Origin: Vampirovibrio chlorellavorus
Lineage (GTDB): Bacteria > Cyanobacteriota > Vampirovibrionia > Vampirovibrionales > Vampirovibrionaceae
Length of the DNA: 64,000 nucleotides
NCBI GenBank assembly: GCA_903866275.1
Contig: CAIPMU010000011.1
Location: 124,001 to 188,000, forward strand
Direction of reading: 5' to 3'
Positions 57,273-64,000 of the stretch are shown one piece after another. A program made the position numbers and the translations under genes. Each line of letters begins with the position of its first letter. Positions within the stretch are counted from its first letter, which is position 1. The notes beneath the pieces are model-generated. The model made no database searches and was not told where the DNA came from. It saw only the letters and a list, made by a program, of their open reading frames with translations.

Positions 57273-57716
57273 TTAACCGCGACCAATTTCAAGCGCCTTG
57301 TTGGCCATGTTTTTCACAATGCCCACCACCGCCAGGTTGGCTTCATACAACCGGGACGTGGACATGGCGTCGGCCATATCACTCATGGGGTTCACGTTGG
57401 AGAGCGTGATATAACCATCTTTATCCGCTTGCGGATGGCCGGGTTCGTAGATGCGCTTGCCGGGCGTGGGATCCTGCAACACGCCGGACATCATGGCCCC
57501 GCTGGCGCTGTAGGACAATCCTGCCTGAATCACCCCTTGCCGCATACTGGTGATAATGTCCTGGAAATTGGTCTGGGTATTTTCCACCAGAATGGGCACT
57601 TTCCGGACGTAATAGGGCGTGTTGGTGTTGGCAATGTTGTTGGCATATACCTTCAGGCGCTCGGCCTGGGCGGTCAGCCCGGCAGAGGAGATTTCAAAAG
57701 AGTTGGAAAGGGTCAT
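57273..57716 (-). CDS. flgC: Flagellar basal-body rod protein FlgC
   Basis: Proximal rod protein. The 147 residues have the N-terminal rod motif NSFEISSAGLTAQAERLKVYANNIANTNTP and a C-terminal helix (MSTSRLYEANLAVVGIVKNMANKALEIGRG). The middle region matches FlgC (YEPGHPQADKDGYITLSNVNPM). AAGGA precedes the ATG. It lies after flgB in the minus-strand operon. Confidence 0.95.
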   Translation of the reverse strand: MTLSNSFEISSAGLTAQAERLKVYANNIANTNTPYYVRKVPILVENTQTNFQDIITSMRQGVIQAGLSYSASGAMMSGVLQDPTPGKRIYEPGHPQADKDGYITLSNVNPMSDMADAMSTSRLYEANLAVVGIVKNMANKALEIGRG

Positions 57717-57782
57717 AATTTGTTCCTTCTTGTATGCATTTGCCGATACTGTTTGATCAGGCTGCTATTTATCTGCGGACTT

Positions 57783-58154
57783 TTATCTGCCAACTTGGCT
57801 GGCGGCTTTAATATTGGTCACAATGCTGGAGGCCCGGCGGCTGACCATGCTGTAAAACAGCATGTTTTTTTGCAGATCAATTAACTCTTTTTGCAGATCG
57901 ACCGACACGCCGCTATCAGTGCTCATGTTGCTGAGCTGGCTGCCCATCTTGTGGGAGAGACGGGTTTCAAAGGGGCTGCTCCCCTGCAACAGATCGGCAA
58001 AGCTGACGGACTTGGCGGTATAGCCGGGGGTTTGCGCATTGGCGATGTTGGCGCTGGTCAGATTCTGGCGCTGCGCAATGGCGGACATATAGTTCAGGGT
58101 TAAATCCAGCGATTCGTGTGGTGAAATTTCCATCGGGGTCAATGCTCCATTCAT
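57783..58154 (-). CDS. flgB: Flagellar basal-body rod protein FlgB
   Basis: Proximal rod protein of 123 residues, with the family motif SLDLTLNYMSAIAQRQNLTSANIANAQTPGYTA near the N-terminus and a C-terminal helix (DLQKELIDLQKNMLFYSMVSRRASSIVTNIK). Two ATGs are possible (58154 and 58133); neither has an ideal ribosome binding site, so the first seven residues are uncertain. It lies between flgG and flgC. Confidence 0.9.
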   Translation of the reverse strand: MNGALTPMEISPHESLDLTLNYMSAIAQRQNLTSANIANAQTPGYTAKSVSFADLLQGSSPFETRLSHKMGSQLSNMSTDSGVSVDLQKELIDLQKNMLFYSMVSRRASSIVTNIKAASQVGR

Positions 58155-58193
58155 TCAGGGTTCAGGCGGACGCAGATTGCTGTTGCGTCTGGA

Positions 58194-58898
58194 TTACTGT
58201 TTCAGGTTGATGGCCTTGCTATAAAGGTCATCCGTAAATTTCAGGATACGCATGTTGGAGATGAGTCCGGCGTTCAGGCGGAGGACTTGCTCCACCTGGG
58301 CGTAGACATTCACGTTGGCACGTTCCAGAAAGCTCTGTTTAATCTGGCTGTTGGTATCCAGCATGGGCGTGCCAGATTCCTTGGAGGCCAGCAATTTGTT
58401 GTCGCCAATGCTGGTCAGTTTTTCAGGGTTGGCAAAGCGCACCAGATCAATTTTGCCAATGGGTTTGAAATCGGCAGCATCGGGCGTTTGAGCCAGCACG
58501 GTGCCGTCTTTTTTGATCTGAATCTGTTGATAGTTGGCGGGAATGGAGATGCCTTCACCCACCACATCCCCCCGGTTGGTGATGAGCATGCCCTTGCTGT
58601 TCAGGGTCATGCTACCATCGCGGGTGTAAGCGGTGGTGCCATCCGGCTGGGTCACGGGGATATAGCCAAAGCCATCCACCGCAATATCCATCGGGTTTTT
58701 GGTATTCATCAGGTCACCCTTGCTCATATCGATACGGACCGCACCGTTTAAGGTGCCTGCGGGGGTGATGAACTGCTCGAAGCGTCTGGCTTTGTAGCCA
58801 CTGGTATTGTAGTTGGCCACGTTCATGGAGATATTTTCCAGGGACTCGAACTGTTTGTTGGCGTTGGCGGTGGCAATACGCATAATGTAATCGAGCAT
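58194..58898 (-). CDS. flgG: Flagellar distal rod protein, FlgG-like
   Basis: A rod protein of 234 residues with N-terminal ISMNVANYNTSGYKARRFEQ, the DIAVDGFGYIPVTQPDGTTAYTRDGSM beta domain typical of FlgF/FlgG, and a C-terminal helix (VYAQVEQVLRLNAGLISNMRILKFTD). FlgG is usually about 260 residues, so this one is slightly short. AGGAG stands seven bases before the ATG. It is the second gene of the flagellar operon; the neighbouring FlgF-like gene is a paralogue. Confidence 0.88.
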   Translation of the reverse strand: MLDYIMRIATANANKQFESLENISMNVANYNTSGYKARRFEQFITPAGTLNGAVRIDMSKGDLMNTKNPMDIAVDGFGYIPVTQPDGTTAYTRDGSMTLNSKGMLITNRGDVVGEGISIPANYQQIQIKKDGTVLAQTPDAADFKPIGKIDLVRFANPEKLTSIGDNKLLASKESGTPMLDTNSQIKQSFLERANVNVYAQVEQVLRLNAGLISNMRILKFTDDLYSKAINLKQ

Positions 58899-58984
58899 GG
58901 TGCAACTCCTGCAGTGGGGGTGGGTCTAAATCAATGGATCGGAAATTCCAAAAGAATAAATTTTCAATTTAATTCAGGCGAGGC

Positions 58985-59686
58985 TTACTGAGCTCGGCCC
59001 AGTTCCTGAATCATTCGGGAGAGCGAATCGTTTTGCAAAATGAACATCTGGCGGTTGGCCTCAAATTCCCGTCGCACGGGCATGAGGGCCATGTACTCCT
59101 GTTGCAGCATCACGTTGGAATCTTCCACGTAACCCTGCTTGACATCGACTTTGTTGGCCACGCTGCCGGTTTCGTTGGCCACGCCAAAACGCCCCATCGA
59201 GACCACTTTGCCAGTGCGCTCGTTGTAAACGTTAATATCGCCGTTGGGGCTGATTTTAACGGATTTCTCCAGATCCTGCGGAATGATGGAAAAATGAATG
59301 GGTGTGCCATCCGCGCCCAGAATTTGCAAGTTATCCAGTGAGCGCAAGTCGCCGTTTTTATCCAGCTGAAACCGGCCATCCCGGCTCAGTTCGATGGTGC
59401 CTTTGGCGTTCAGGCGCTGAAAGTAGCCCTTGCTGGCCAGCGCCACATCCAATGGATTCCCGGAGCGGCGCAAGCGGCCAATCTCTGTGTTGGTGGCCTG
59501 ATCCACCGCGTTCGGGCCTAAAAATTCCACAAACGAGGTGACTACCGGCTCCTTGCGCTGATAACCTGGGACGGCGTAATTGGCGATGTTGTTGGTATGC
59601 ACGTTCAACACACTCATTTGCGTTTGCATGGCCTTGATCGAAATCGTTAGGCCATCGTTGGCGTAAGCGTATCCTTTCAGTTCCAT
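58985..59686 (-). CDS. flgF: Flagellar rod protein, FlgF-like
   Basis: First gene of the flagellar operon. The 233-residue protein has the rod N-terminal helix (SIKAMQTQMSVLNVHTNNIANYAVPGYQ) and the FlgF/FlgG beta domain (GNPLDVALASKGYFQRLNAKGTIELSRDGRF). A closing helix carries the late-rod motif NVMLQQEYMALMPVRREFEANRQMF. The ATG at 59686 follows AGGAAGG by six bases; a start at 59824 would add 46 unrelated residues. A sigma-28-like element lies just upstream. FlgF versus FlgG is judged by order and length. Confidence 0.85.
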   Translation of the reverse strand: MELKGYAYANDGLTISIKAMQTQMSVLNVHTNNIANYAVPGYQRKEPVVTSFVEFLGPNAVDQATNTEIGRLRRSGNPLDVALASKGYFQRLNAKGTIELSRDGRFQLDKNGDLRSLDNLQILGADGTPIHFSIIPQDLEKSVKISPNGDINVYNERTGKVVSMGRFGVANETGSVANKVDVKQGYVEDSNVMLQQEYMALMPVRREFEANRQMFILQNDSLSRMIQELGRAQ

Positions 59687-59699
59687 CGGCAACCTTCCT

Positions 59700-59726
59700 G
59701 TATCGGCTTGGACTTGCGGGCTTTTC
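59700..59726 (-). promoter_or_regulatory. Sigma-28-like promoter candidate upstream of the flagellar operon
   Basis: On the minus strand GAAA, 15 bases, then GCCGATAC: close to the FliA consensus TAAA-N15-GCCGATAA. It would put the start inside the ribosome binding site of flgF, which argues against it or means a very short leader. Confidence 0.3.
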
Positions 59727-59969
59727 CGCTTGCCCTGTGAGTAACTTTGAGGTGAGAGAGGGGATGGTTTTAAGACTTTACGGCTCACTCCTGGAGAGTG
59801 TGCGCCGTTTTTTGGGTTTTGCAATCGGTCTTCAATCCGGGGCCAGACTGATCGGGTTTCGGGGATCAGAGACCGACTCTCCGGGTATCGACAGGCCCCG
59901 GAGACAATTCAATGATTCCGAAGAGATCTCCATCAAACAACGGAGCCGCTGAAAAGCCTTGGCATGACA

Positions 59970-60001
59970 AAATCCCGCCCTGGACAAACAGGACGGGATT
60001 T
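59970..60001 (-). terminator. Rho-independent terminator
   Basis: A stem of 13 bp (one G-U), AAATCCCGCCCTG/CAGGACGGGATTT, with a 6-base loop and T-tract in the minus direction. It ends the transcript of the small secreted protein at 60043. The 59727-59969 stretch holds nothing else I recognise. Confidence 0.8.
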
Positions 60002-60042
60002 GAAGTCGATTAGTATTGATCTGGATTGGGGATTGATTCAGC

Positions 60043-60432
60043 CTAGAAGCTGTCCCAGAGGTGGTAGCCGTATTTTGCACCAGCCACAGCACCTTCGGGA
60101 GCGCCGCTCACAAAGCCGGCGGGCACTGCCACCACGCTACCCACCAGGCCCACGGGAAGCATCAGCACGTTCTCATGTGCTTTGGCATAAGTTTTTTCTG
60201 CGAAGGATTGCTCGGTGGAAGCGATACCTTTAGCGCCGCTGGCCGCAGCACCCAGCAAAATGCCCGTGCCACCGCTCACTAAACGCAGCGGAAAGCTGGT
60301 GAATTGCCAGACAGGATTATTGCTGGAGGTCCAGGGGCCGGTGGGAGCTTTGGTTTCATCAGCGAAAGCGCTAACCGCAACTTGAGAAAGCATTACGGTC
60401 GCCAAAGCGAGCGCTGCAAATTTATTTTTCAA
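60043..60432 (-). CDS. Small secreted protein with Gly/Ala-rich hydrophobic segments
   Basis: A 129-residue envelope protein. The TTG start at 60432 is chosen because AGGAG lies eight bases upstream and the product then opens with a signal peptide (MKNKFAALALATVMLSQVAVSAFA). Reading from 60513 would add 27 residues ahead of it. The mature chain has two Gly/Ala-rich hydrophobic stretches (LVSGGTGILLGAAASGAKG and VGLVGSVVAVPAGFVSGAPEGAVAG) like the glycine-zipper protein at 9.8 kb. Function is unknown. It stands alone with its own terminator. Confidence 0.65.
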   Translation of the reverse strand: MKNKFAALALATVMLSQVAVSAFADETKAPTGPWTSSNNPVWQFTSFPLRLVSGGTGILLGAAASGAKGIASTEQSFAEKTYAKAHENVLMLPVGLVGSVVAVPAGFVSGAPEGAVAGAKYGYHLWDSF

Positions 60433-60627
60433 AACACGTTCTCCTTCACTCTCTTTTAACCATAGATGTTGCATTGAGGTTGATTCACAACGCCGACTGG
60501 CGTGGCGTTTCATCGGGTTTCATTTTAAGGGATCTCAGCGGCAAGGGGAAGTCTTGAAAATCGTTAAAGTTCAATGAAATCCGCAATTTAGCCGGTAGCG
60601 AACTTAGTGTATGAAAGTGTACATTAA

Positions 60628-60658
60628 AAAAGCCCTGATTTTTTTGTTCAGGGCTTTT
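60628..60658 (-). terminator. Rho-independent terminator
   Basis: An 11-bp stem AAAAGCCCTGA/TCAGGGCTTTT with a 9-base loop and T-tract in the minus direction. It lies 31 bases past the stop of the gene at 60689. Confidence 0.85.
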
Positions 60659-60688
60659 GAAGTTGAATACCGGATTGAAGTCCGCGCT

Positions 60689-61063
60689 TCAGGAAATAGT
60701 AATGGCATCCAGCATAAAAGACTGTGGATGCTTAATCACGGTTTGAATTTGCTCGAACGTGGCGGTAAAAGAAACCGTTTTGTCCTTGCGACTGATGGAA
60801 GTAACACCGGCATCACTCAGGAGCTTGTGCAATTCTTCGGCGCCAGCGGTGCTACGGGCATCCAGCGAGGCCCGCAGCAGGGTCTTGCGGATAAACTCCA
60901 TATCCTTGCGATTTTTATAGAACAGGTGCCAGGCCTTATGGGTCATGCGGGCCGTGCAGTTCAGCAATTCATCAACCGTAAAGGGAACTTCGACTGGGGC
61001 GGCTGGTTTTTCCGCAGTGGCGGTAGCTGCCGGGGTGTTTTCGGATGCGGGTGTTTCGCTCAT
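60689..61063 (-). CDS. Hypothetical protein, helical domain
   Basis: A 124-residue protein with a Pro/Ala/Glu-rich N-terminal tail (about 1-26). A compact mixed alpha/beta region follows (VPFTVDELLNCTARMTHKAWHLFYKNRKD to TVIKHPQSFMLDAITIS). I do not recognise a family. No signal peptide or membrane segment. The ATG at 61063 has AGGAG twelve bases upstream, with a possible TATAAA further up. Monocistronic, with a clear terminator. Confidence 0.6.
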   Translation of the reverse strand: MSETPASENTPAATATAEKPAAPVEVPFTVDELLNCTARMTHKAWHLFYKNRKDMEFIRKTLLRASLDARSTAGAEELHKLLSDAGVTSISRKDKTVSFTATFEQIQTVIKHPQSFMLDAITIS

Positions 61064-61182
61064 GAGGGTAAACCACTCCTGATTTTATATGAATTGGGGC
61101 TGGTGTCATCTTAACAATCGCACAGGCGTGTGACAAGCATAGGCCTGCTGATGGTTCACAGTCACTCAGGCCATGATGCAGG

Positions 61183-62391
61183 TTATTCCGGCCCACTCAC
61201 CTGCAGAGTGCTTCGACTGCCTGCGGGGCCCTGCTCCTGCGAAGTTTGTTTGTATCCCAGCGGCAAAGGGCGTTCCGTTTGGCTTTGGCCTGCAGTGGCT
61301 TTAGCCGACTGATCAGCACTGGTGTTAGCTTTTGCTGACGTTAATGTCGACGTATTCCCGGATAACCTGACCTGGGCAGGCTGACGCTGGCCAAAAATGA
61401 CATCCAGCAGGAGCATAGCCTCCCCCCGACTGACGGACTGAGCCGGACTGAATTCCTCGGCGCTGGTAATTTGGGCGGGCGTGAGGTTGAAAATGGTTTC
61501 CAGCCAGTTATTTTGATAGGCCAGTGCCACATAGCGTTGAGCCCATGGGCTGATTTTGGCGTAGTCAGCCACCTGGGACAGCGCGCCTTCGGTGTCGCCG
61601 GGCACATCGCCAGAATCGCCACCCTCGCTGGATGAGGTTTGTCCCGGCTGGCTGCTGGCAATTTGAGCCGGGCTTAACTTGCGCGCCTTGGCATCCTGAT
61701 GGTTTAAAAACACGCCCAACGCGCACAGGGTTTCCCGGGTCAACGGACTGGGCTCCCGCACGCCGCTGCTGCCCCAAAGCATTTCTGCAGGCAGTAAAGT
61801 GTCGGGGTCGCCTGCGGTGTCGGGTTGAGTGGGCTTGGCTTGCGGTGAGGCTTCGTCGGACTGTTTGTTTGCCGGGGCGGGGGCTGTCACGGGATCCAGC
61901 GATTGGCCGGATAAGACTTTCTGGTAGTCGTTAGCCCACTGGCGAAATTCGCCATAGGTGATGGAGCGTTCCGGATCAAAGACAGTTGCAGTCGTGGCGG
62001 GGCGCAACACGTTCAGACTGATGGCGTGACGAATTGCCTCTGGCAGGTTGGATGAGAAATTCTGAATGGCCTCAGTATCCGCATACTGAGAGGCATAAGC
62101 AACTGGTGGCGCGACAACCGGCTCACTTAAAGCCGGGGCGCTGGGAATGAGCGGAGGCTCTCGCAGGGGCTCACTCTTGAGCGTGGGAAAATCACAGGCT
62201 GACAGGCAGGTCATCAGGCTCAATAAACCCAGTACGATGAGAGATTTGAGGGCAAGTTTAAAAGGGCGTTCAAGCCCGAATTCACGCGGCGCATTTACCA
62301 GCGCCTCTGCTCGTCCCGCAAAGGACAGGCTTGCTATTGAGGCATGTCGGGTTTTGCCTGAATGGGCTTGGGGGAATGAATGACCACGCAT
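61183..62391 (-). CDS. Putative lipoprotein with SLH-like domains
   Basis: A 402-residue envelope protein. A hydrophobic helix leads to a lipobox-like LSAC (Cys at about 66), suggesting a lipid anchor, although the roughly 45 residues before the helix are long for a signal peptide and the true start may be later. The mature part has a first SLH-like region (FSSNLPEAIRHAISLNVLRP... with DPERSITYGEFRQWAN). A Pro/Gln/Ala linker and a second SLH-like region follow (ISPWAQRYVALAYQNNWLE... with FSPAQSVSRGEAMLLLD). SLH repeats bind peptidoglycan-linked polymers in other bacteria. Function unknown. Confidence 0.65.
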   Translation of the reverse strand: MRGHSFPQAHSGKTRHASIASLSFAGRAEALVNAPREFGLERPFKLALKSLIVLGLLSLMTCLSACDFPTLKSEPLREPPLIPSAPALSEPVVAPPVAYASQYADTEAIQNFSSNLPEAIRHAISLNVLRPATTATVFDPERSITYGEFRQWANDYQKVLSGQSLDPVTAPAPANKQSDEASPQAKPTQPDTAGDPDTLLPAEMLWGSSGVREPSPLTRETLCALGVFLNHQDAKARKLSPAQIASSQPGQTSSSEGGDSGDVPGDTEGALSQVADYAKISPWAQRYVALAYQNNWLETIFNLTPAQITSAEEFSPAQSVSRGEAMLLLDVIFGQRQPAQVRLSGNTSTLTSAKANTSADQSAKATAGQSQTERPLPLGYKQTSQEQGPAGSRSTLQVSGPE

Positions 62392-62559
62392 ACGAGGACC
62401 CTGACTTTAATCTCACTCATCGTTTTCTATTAATATGTTACAGTATTTTATAGATTGGTGATGCCTTGAGAAAAGCAGCCAGCGGCTTGAATCCGCGTCT
62501 CTTCGGCAGAGACGCCGGATATACCGCCCCCAGTAGCAGTAAATGAGGTTCCGAGAGAG

Positions 62560-63441
62560 ATGAGCACCCCCACATCGGCTGAAATTCCCTCCAATATTTA
62601 CAAGCCCAACAGTCCGCTGGAAGCCAAAGTGATTGAACACCGTCGTCTGACTGCCGAGGACTCACCCAACGACGTGCGGCATATTGTCTTTGATATTGCG
62701 GCCAGTGATCTGCGCTACGTGGAAGGGCAAAGCATCGGGATTTTACCCCCGGGGCTGGATGCCAACGGCAAGCCTCACAAGCTGCGCCTGTATTCCATTG
62801 CCTCCCCCGGCGTGGGAGATGATGGCCAAGGCAAGGGTGTTACCCTGTGCGTGAAGCGCGCCATCACCATAGACGCAGAAACCGGCGCAGAATACCACGG
62901 CGTATGCTCTACGTTCTTGTGCGATTTAAGCGTGGGGCAGACCGCCCAACTCACCGGCCCCGTGGGCAAGGCGTTTATCATGCCCGATGTCCCCAACGCC
63001 AACCTGATCATGGTGGCCACCGGCACGGGGATTGCGCCGTTTCGGGCGTTTCTCAGCAAGCGATACCATCAGCTGCAGTCGCAAAGTGGCCAGACCTGGC
63101 TGTTCTTTGGCGCACAAACCCGCAAGGATTATCTTTACGAAACTGAGCTGGCCGACTATGCGAAAAACCCCGGCTGCAACATCATTACTGCCTTTAGCCG
63201 GGAAGAAAAAAACGCCCATGGTGGCCGCATGTACGTGCAACATCGCCTGATGGAGCATGGAGAAACCCTGTTTGAACTGCTCAAGAAACCGGAAACATTC
63301 TTCTACATTTGCGGCCTGCGGGGCATGGAAGCCGGTATTCTGGAAGGCTTGCAAGATATTGCCCAACAACAGGGCATTGATTGGAACGAATTTTTTGATA
63401 AATTGAAAGCTGAGAAGCGGTGGCACGTCGAAGTCTACTAA
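62560..63441 (+). CDS. petH: Ferredoxin--NADP+ reductase, plant/cyanobacterial type
   Basis: Flavoenzyme transferring electrons between ferredoxin and NADP(H). The 293 residues have the FAD motif RLYSIAS, the NADP motif VATGTGIAPFRAFLSK, and the signature end KRWHVEVY, whose terminal Tyr stacks on the flavin, as in plant-type FNRs. There is no N-terminal phycobilisome-linker domain. GAGG precedes the ATG at 62560. It is followed 75 bases later by an ETF-quinone oxidoreductase gene on the same strand. In a non-photosynthetic cell it would probably run in the NADPH-to-ferredoxin direction or feed another acceptor. Confidence 0.93.
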   Translation: MSTPTSAEIPSNIYKPNSPLEAKVIEHRRLTAEDSPNDVRHIVFDIAASDLRYVEGQSIGILPPGLDANGKPHKLRLYSIASPGVGDDGQGKGVTLCVKRAITIDAETGAEYHGVCSTFLCDLSVGQTAQLTGPVGKAFIMPDVPNANLIMVATGTGIAPFRAFLSKRYHQLQSQSGQTWLFFGAQTRKDYLYETELADYAKNPGCNIITAFSREEKNAHGGRMYVQHRLMEHGETLFELLKKPETFFYICGLRGMEAGILEGLQDIAQQQGIDWNEFFDKLKAEKRWHVEVY

Positions 63442-63516
63442 ACAGGCTTTAAACCGGAGTGCCGCCGTTCAGCGCCGCAACCATGCGGATCACTTTAGAT
63501 GATGGGGGCTCCGGCT

Positions 63517-64000
63517 ATGTCTGATCGGGTTGAATACGATGTGTTGCTCATTGGAGGCAGTCCCTCCAATTTAATTCTGGCGCATCATCTGGTGGATTTG
63601 GCCATTGAAAGTGGCACAGCTTTTACCTTTGGCCTGCTGGAAAAAGGCAAAACCTTTGGCGCACATATTGTCAGTGGCGCGGTGTCTAACCCGCGGGTGC
63701 TGAAAAAAGTATTCCCCAAGCTCGAACAGACGGACTTCCCGCTGGAAGGCATTTGCCGCGAGAGCACCTTCTCGGTGCTGGGCAGCGAGAACGTCTGGCA
63801 TGTGCCCCGTCCCCTGATGCCGGATGGCGTCAAGAAGGAAGGCTACTATATTCTCACCCTGAGCCATGTGGTGCAGTGGCTGCAAGAGCAGCTGGAAGCG
63901 AAAGTGAACGCGGCGGAAAACATCCACGCCGATTTTTTCCCGGCTTTTGCGGCGCACCAGATTGTGTATGAAGACGATCGGGTGGTGGGCGTGCAAGTGG
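63517..64000 (+). CDS. Electron transfer flavoprotein-ubiquinone oxidoreductase-like flavoprotein (5' part, runs off window)
   Basis: The frame from the ATG at 63517 (GGGGG upstream; in-frame ATGs at 63499 and 63502 are alternatives) stays open to the window end, giving 161 residues. The N-terminal FAD motif is DVLLIGGSPSNLILAHHL, a variant of GxGxxG with the last Gly replaced by Asn. The ETF-QO hallmark follows, LLEKGKTFGAHIVSGAVSNPRVLKKVFP. Such enzymes pass electrons from ETF or other donors to quinone in the membrane. Position right after petH suggests the two are co-expressed. Cluster-binding and membrane-binding regions lie outside the window. Confidence 0.75.
   Translation, partial: MSDRVEYDVLLIGGSPSNLILAHHLVDLAIESGTAFTFGLLEKGKTFGAHIVSGAVSNPRVLKKVFPKLEQTDFPLEGICRESTFSVLGSENVWHVPRPLMPDGVKKEGYYILTLSHVVQWLQEQLEAKVNAAENIHADFFPAFAAHQIVYEDDRVVGVQV

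Overview
The window looks like a chromosomal stretch of a flagellated, chemotactic, diderm bacterium of moderate GC. Diderm character is supported by an outer-membrane TpsB/ShlB-type barrel, a lipoprotein and signal-peptide proteins. Flagellar rod, MS-ring and export genes, a full che operon, a cyanobacterial-type ferredoxin-NADP reductase, a GlgC ADP-glucose pyrophosphorylase and a 3-subunit succinate dehydrogenase fit a non-photosynthetic cyanobacterial relative (Vampirovibrionia/Melainabacteria, for example Vampirovibrio-like). That placement is inference from gene content; no rRNA is present to confirm it. No phage, IS element, CRISPR array or rRNA operon was seen.

Layout. 1-9.1 kb: the end of a SPASM/radical-SAM gene, the proteostasis cluster tig-clpP-clpX (minus strand), tRNA-Gly, a Gfo/Idh oxidoreductase, alr, and two dipeptide-type ABC permeases. 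9.2-13.1 kb: small single genes (parvulin, glycine-zipper protein, lone cNMP-binding domain, HNH nuclease) separated by long intergenic stretches, including a cluster of hairpins and short repeats at 12.3-12.65 kb. 13.3-22.3 kb: tadA, a secreted cyclophilin with repeated Trp motifs, a CbpA-type DnaJ, mutL, a membrane protein, glgC and a 2-oxoglutarate oxygenase. 22.4-27.8 kb: sdhCAB, a DUF5069 protein and a HerA-like ATPase. 27.9-33 kb: tRNA-Leu, an AT-rich zinc-ribbon gene, a GT-C glycosyltransferase, tRNA-Pro, a TpsB transporter and a small secreted protein.

33.3-47.3 kb is one long minus-strand chemosensory locus, read STAS-cheA-cheW-cheB-cheR-cheY-cheX-cheY followed by three chemoreceptors (one cytosolic with two GAF domains, then two 773-aa tandem paralogues). 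A globin-coupled chemoreceptor is transcribed divergently at 47.9 kb behind a leader with a terminator-like hairpin. 49.5-59.7 kb is a flagellar basal-body operon, read flgF-flgG-flgB-flgC-transglycosylase-fliE-fliF-unknown-FliG-like-fliH-flhA. The gene in the FliG slot is highly divergent and seems to lack the torque domain. 60-64 kb holds two small unknown genes, an SLH-type lipoprotein, the FNR gene and the start of an ETF-quinone oxidoreductase gene.

The main unusual signals are: (i) at least five cases where a -10 hexamer lies 6-7 nt before an ATG with no Shine-Dalgarno, suggesting leaderless transcripts, one of them encoding an 11-codon leader ORF that overlaps a glycosyltransferase start; (ii) the aberrant flagellar switch genes; (iii) the leader attenuator before the globin receptor; (iv) an inverted repeat that clamps tRNA-Gly; (v) the WNPLxWF-repeat cyclophilin.
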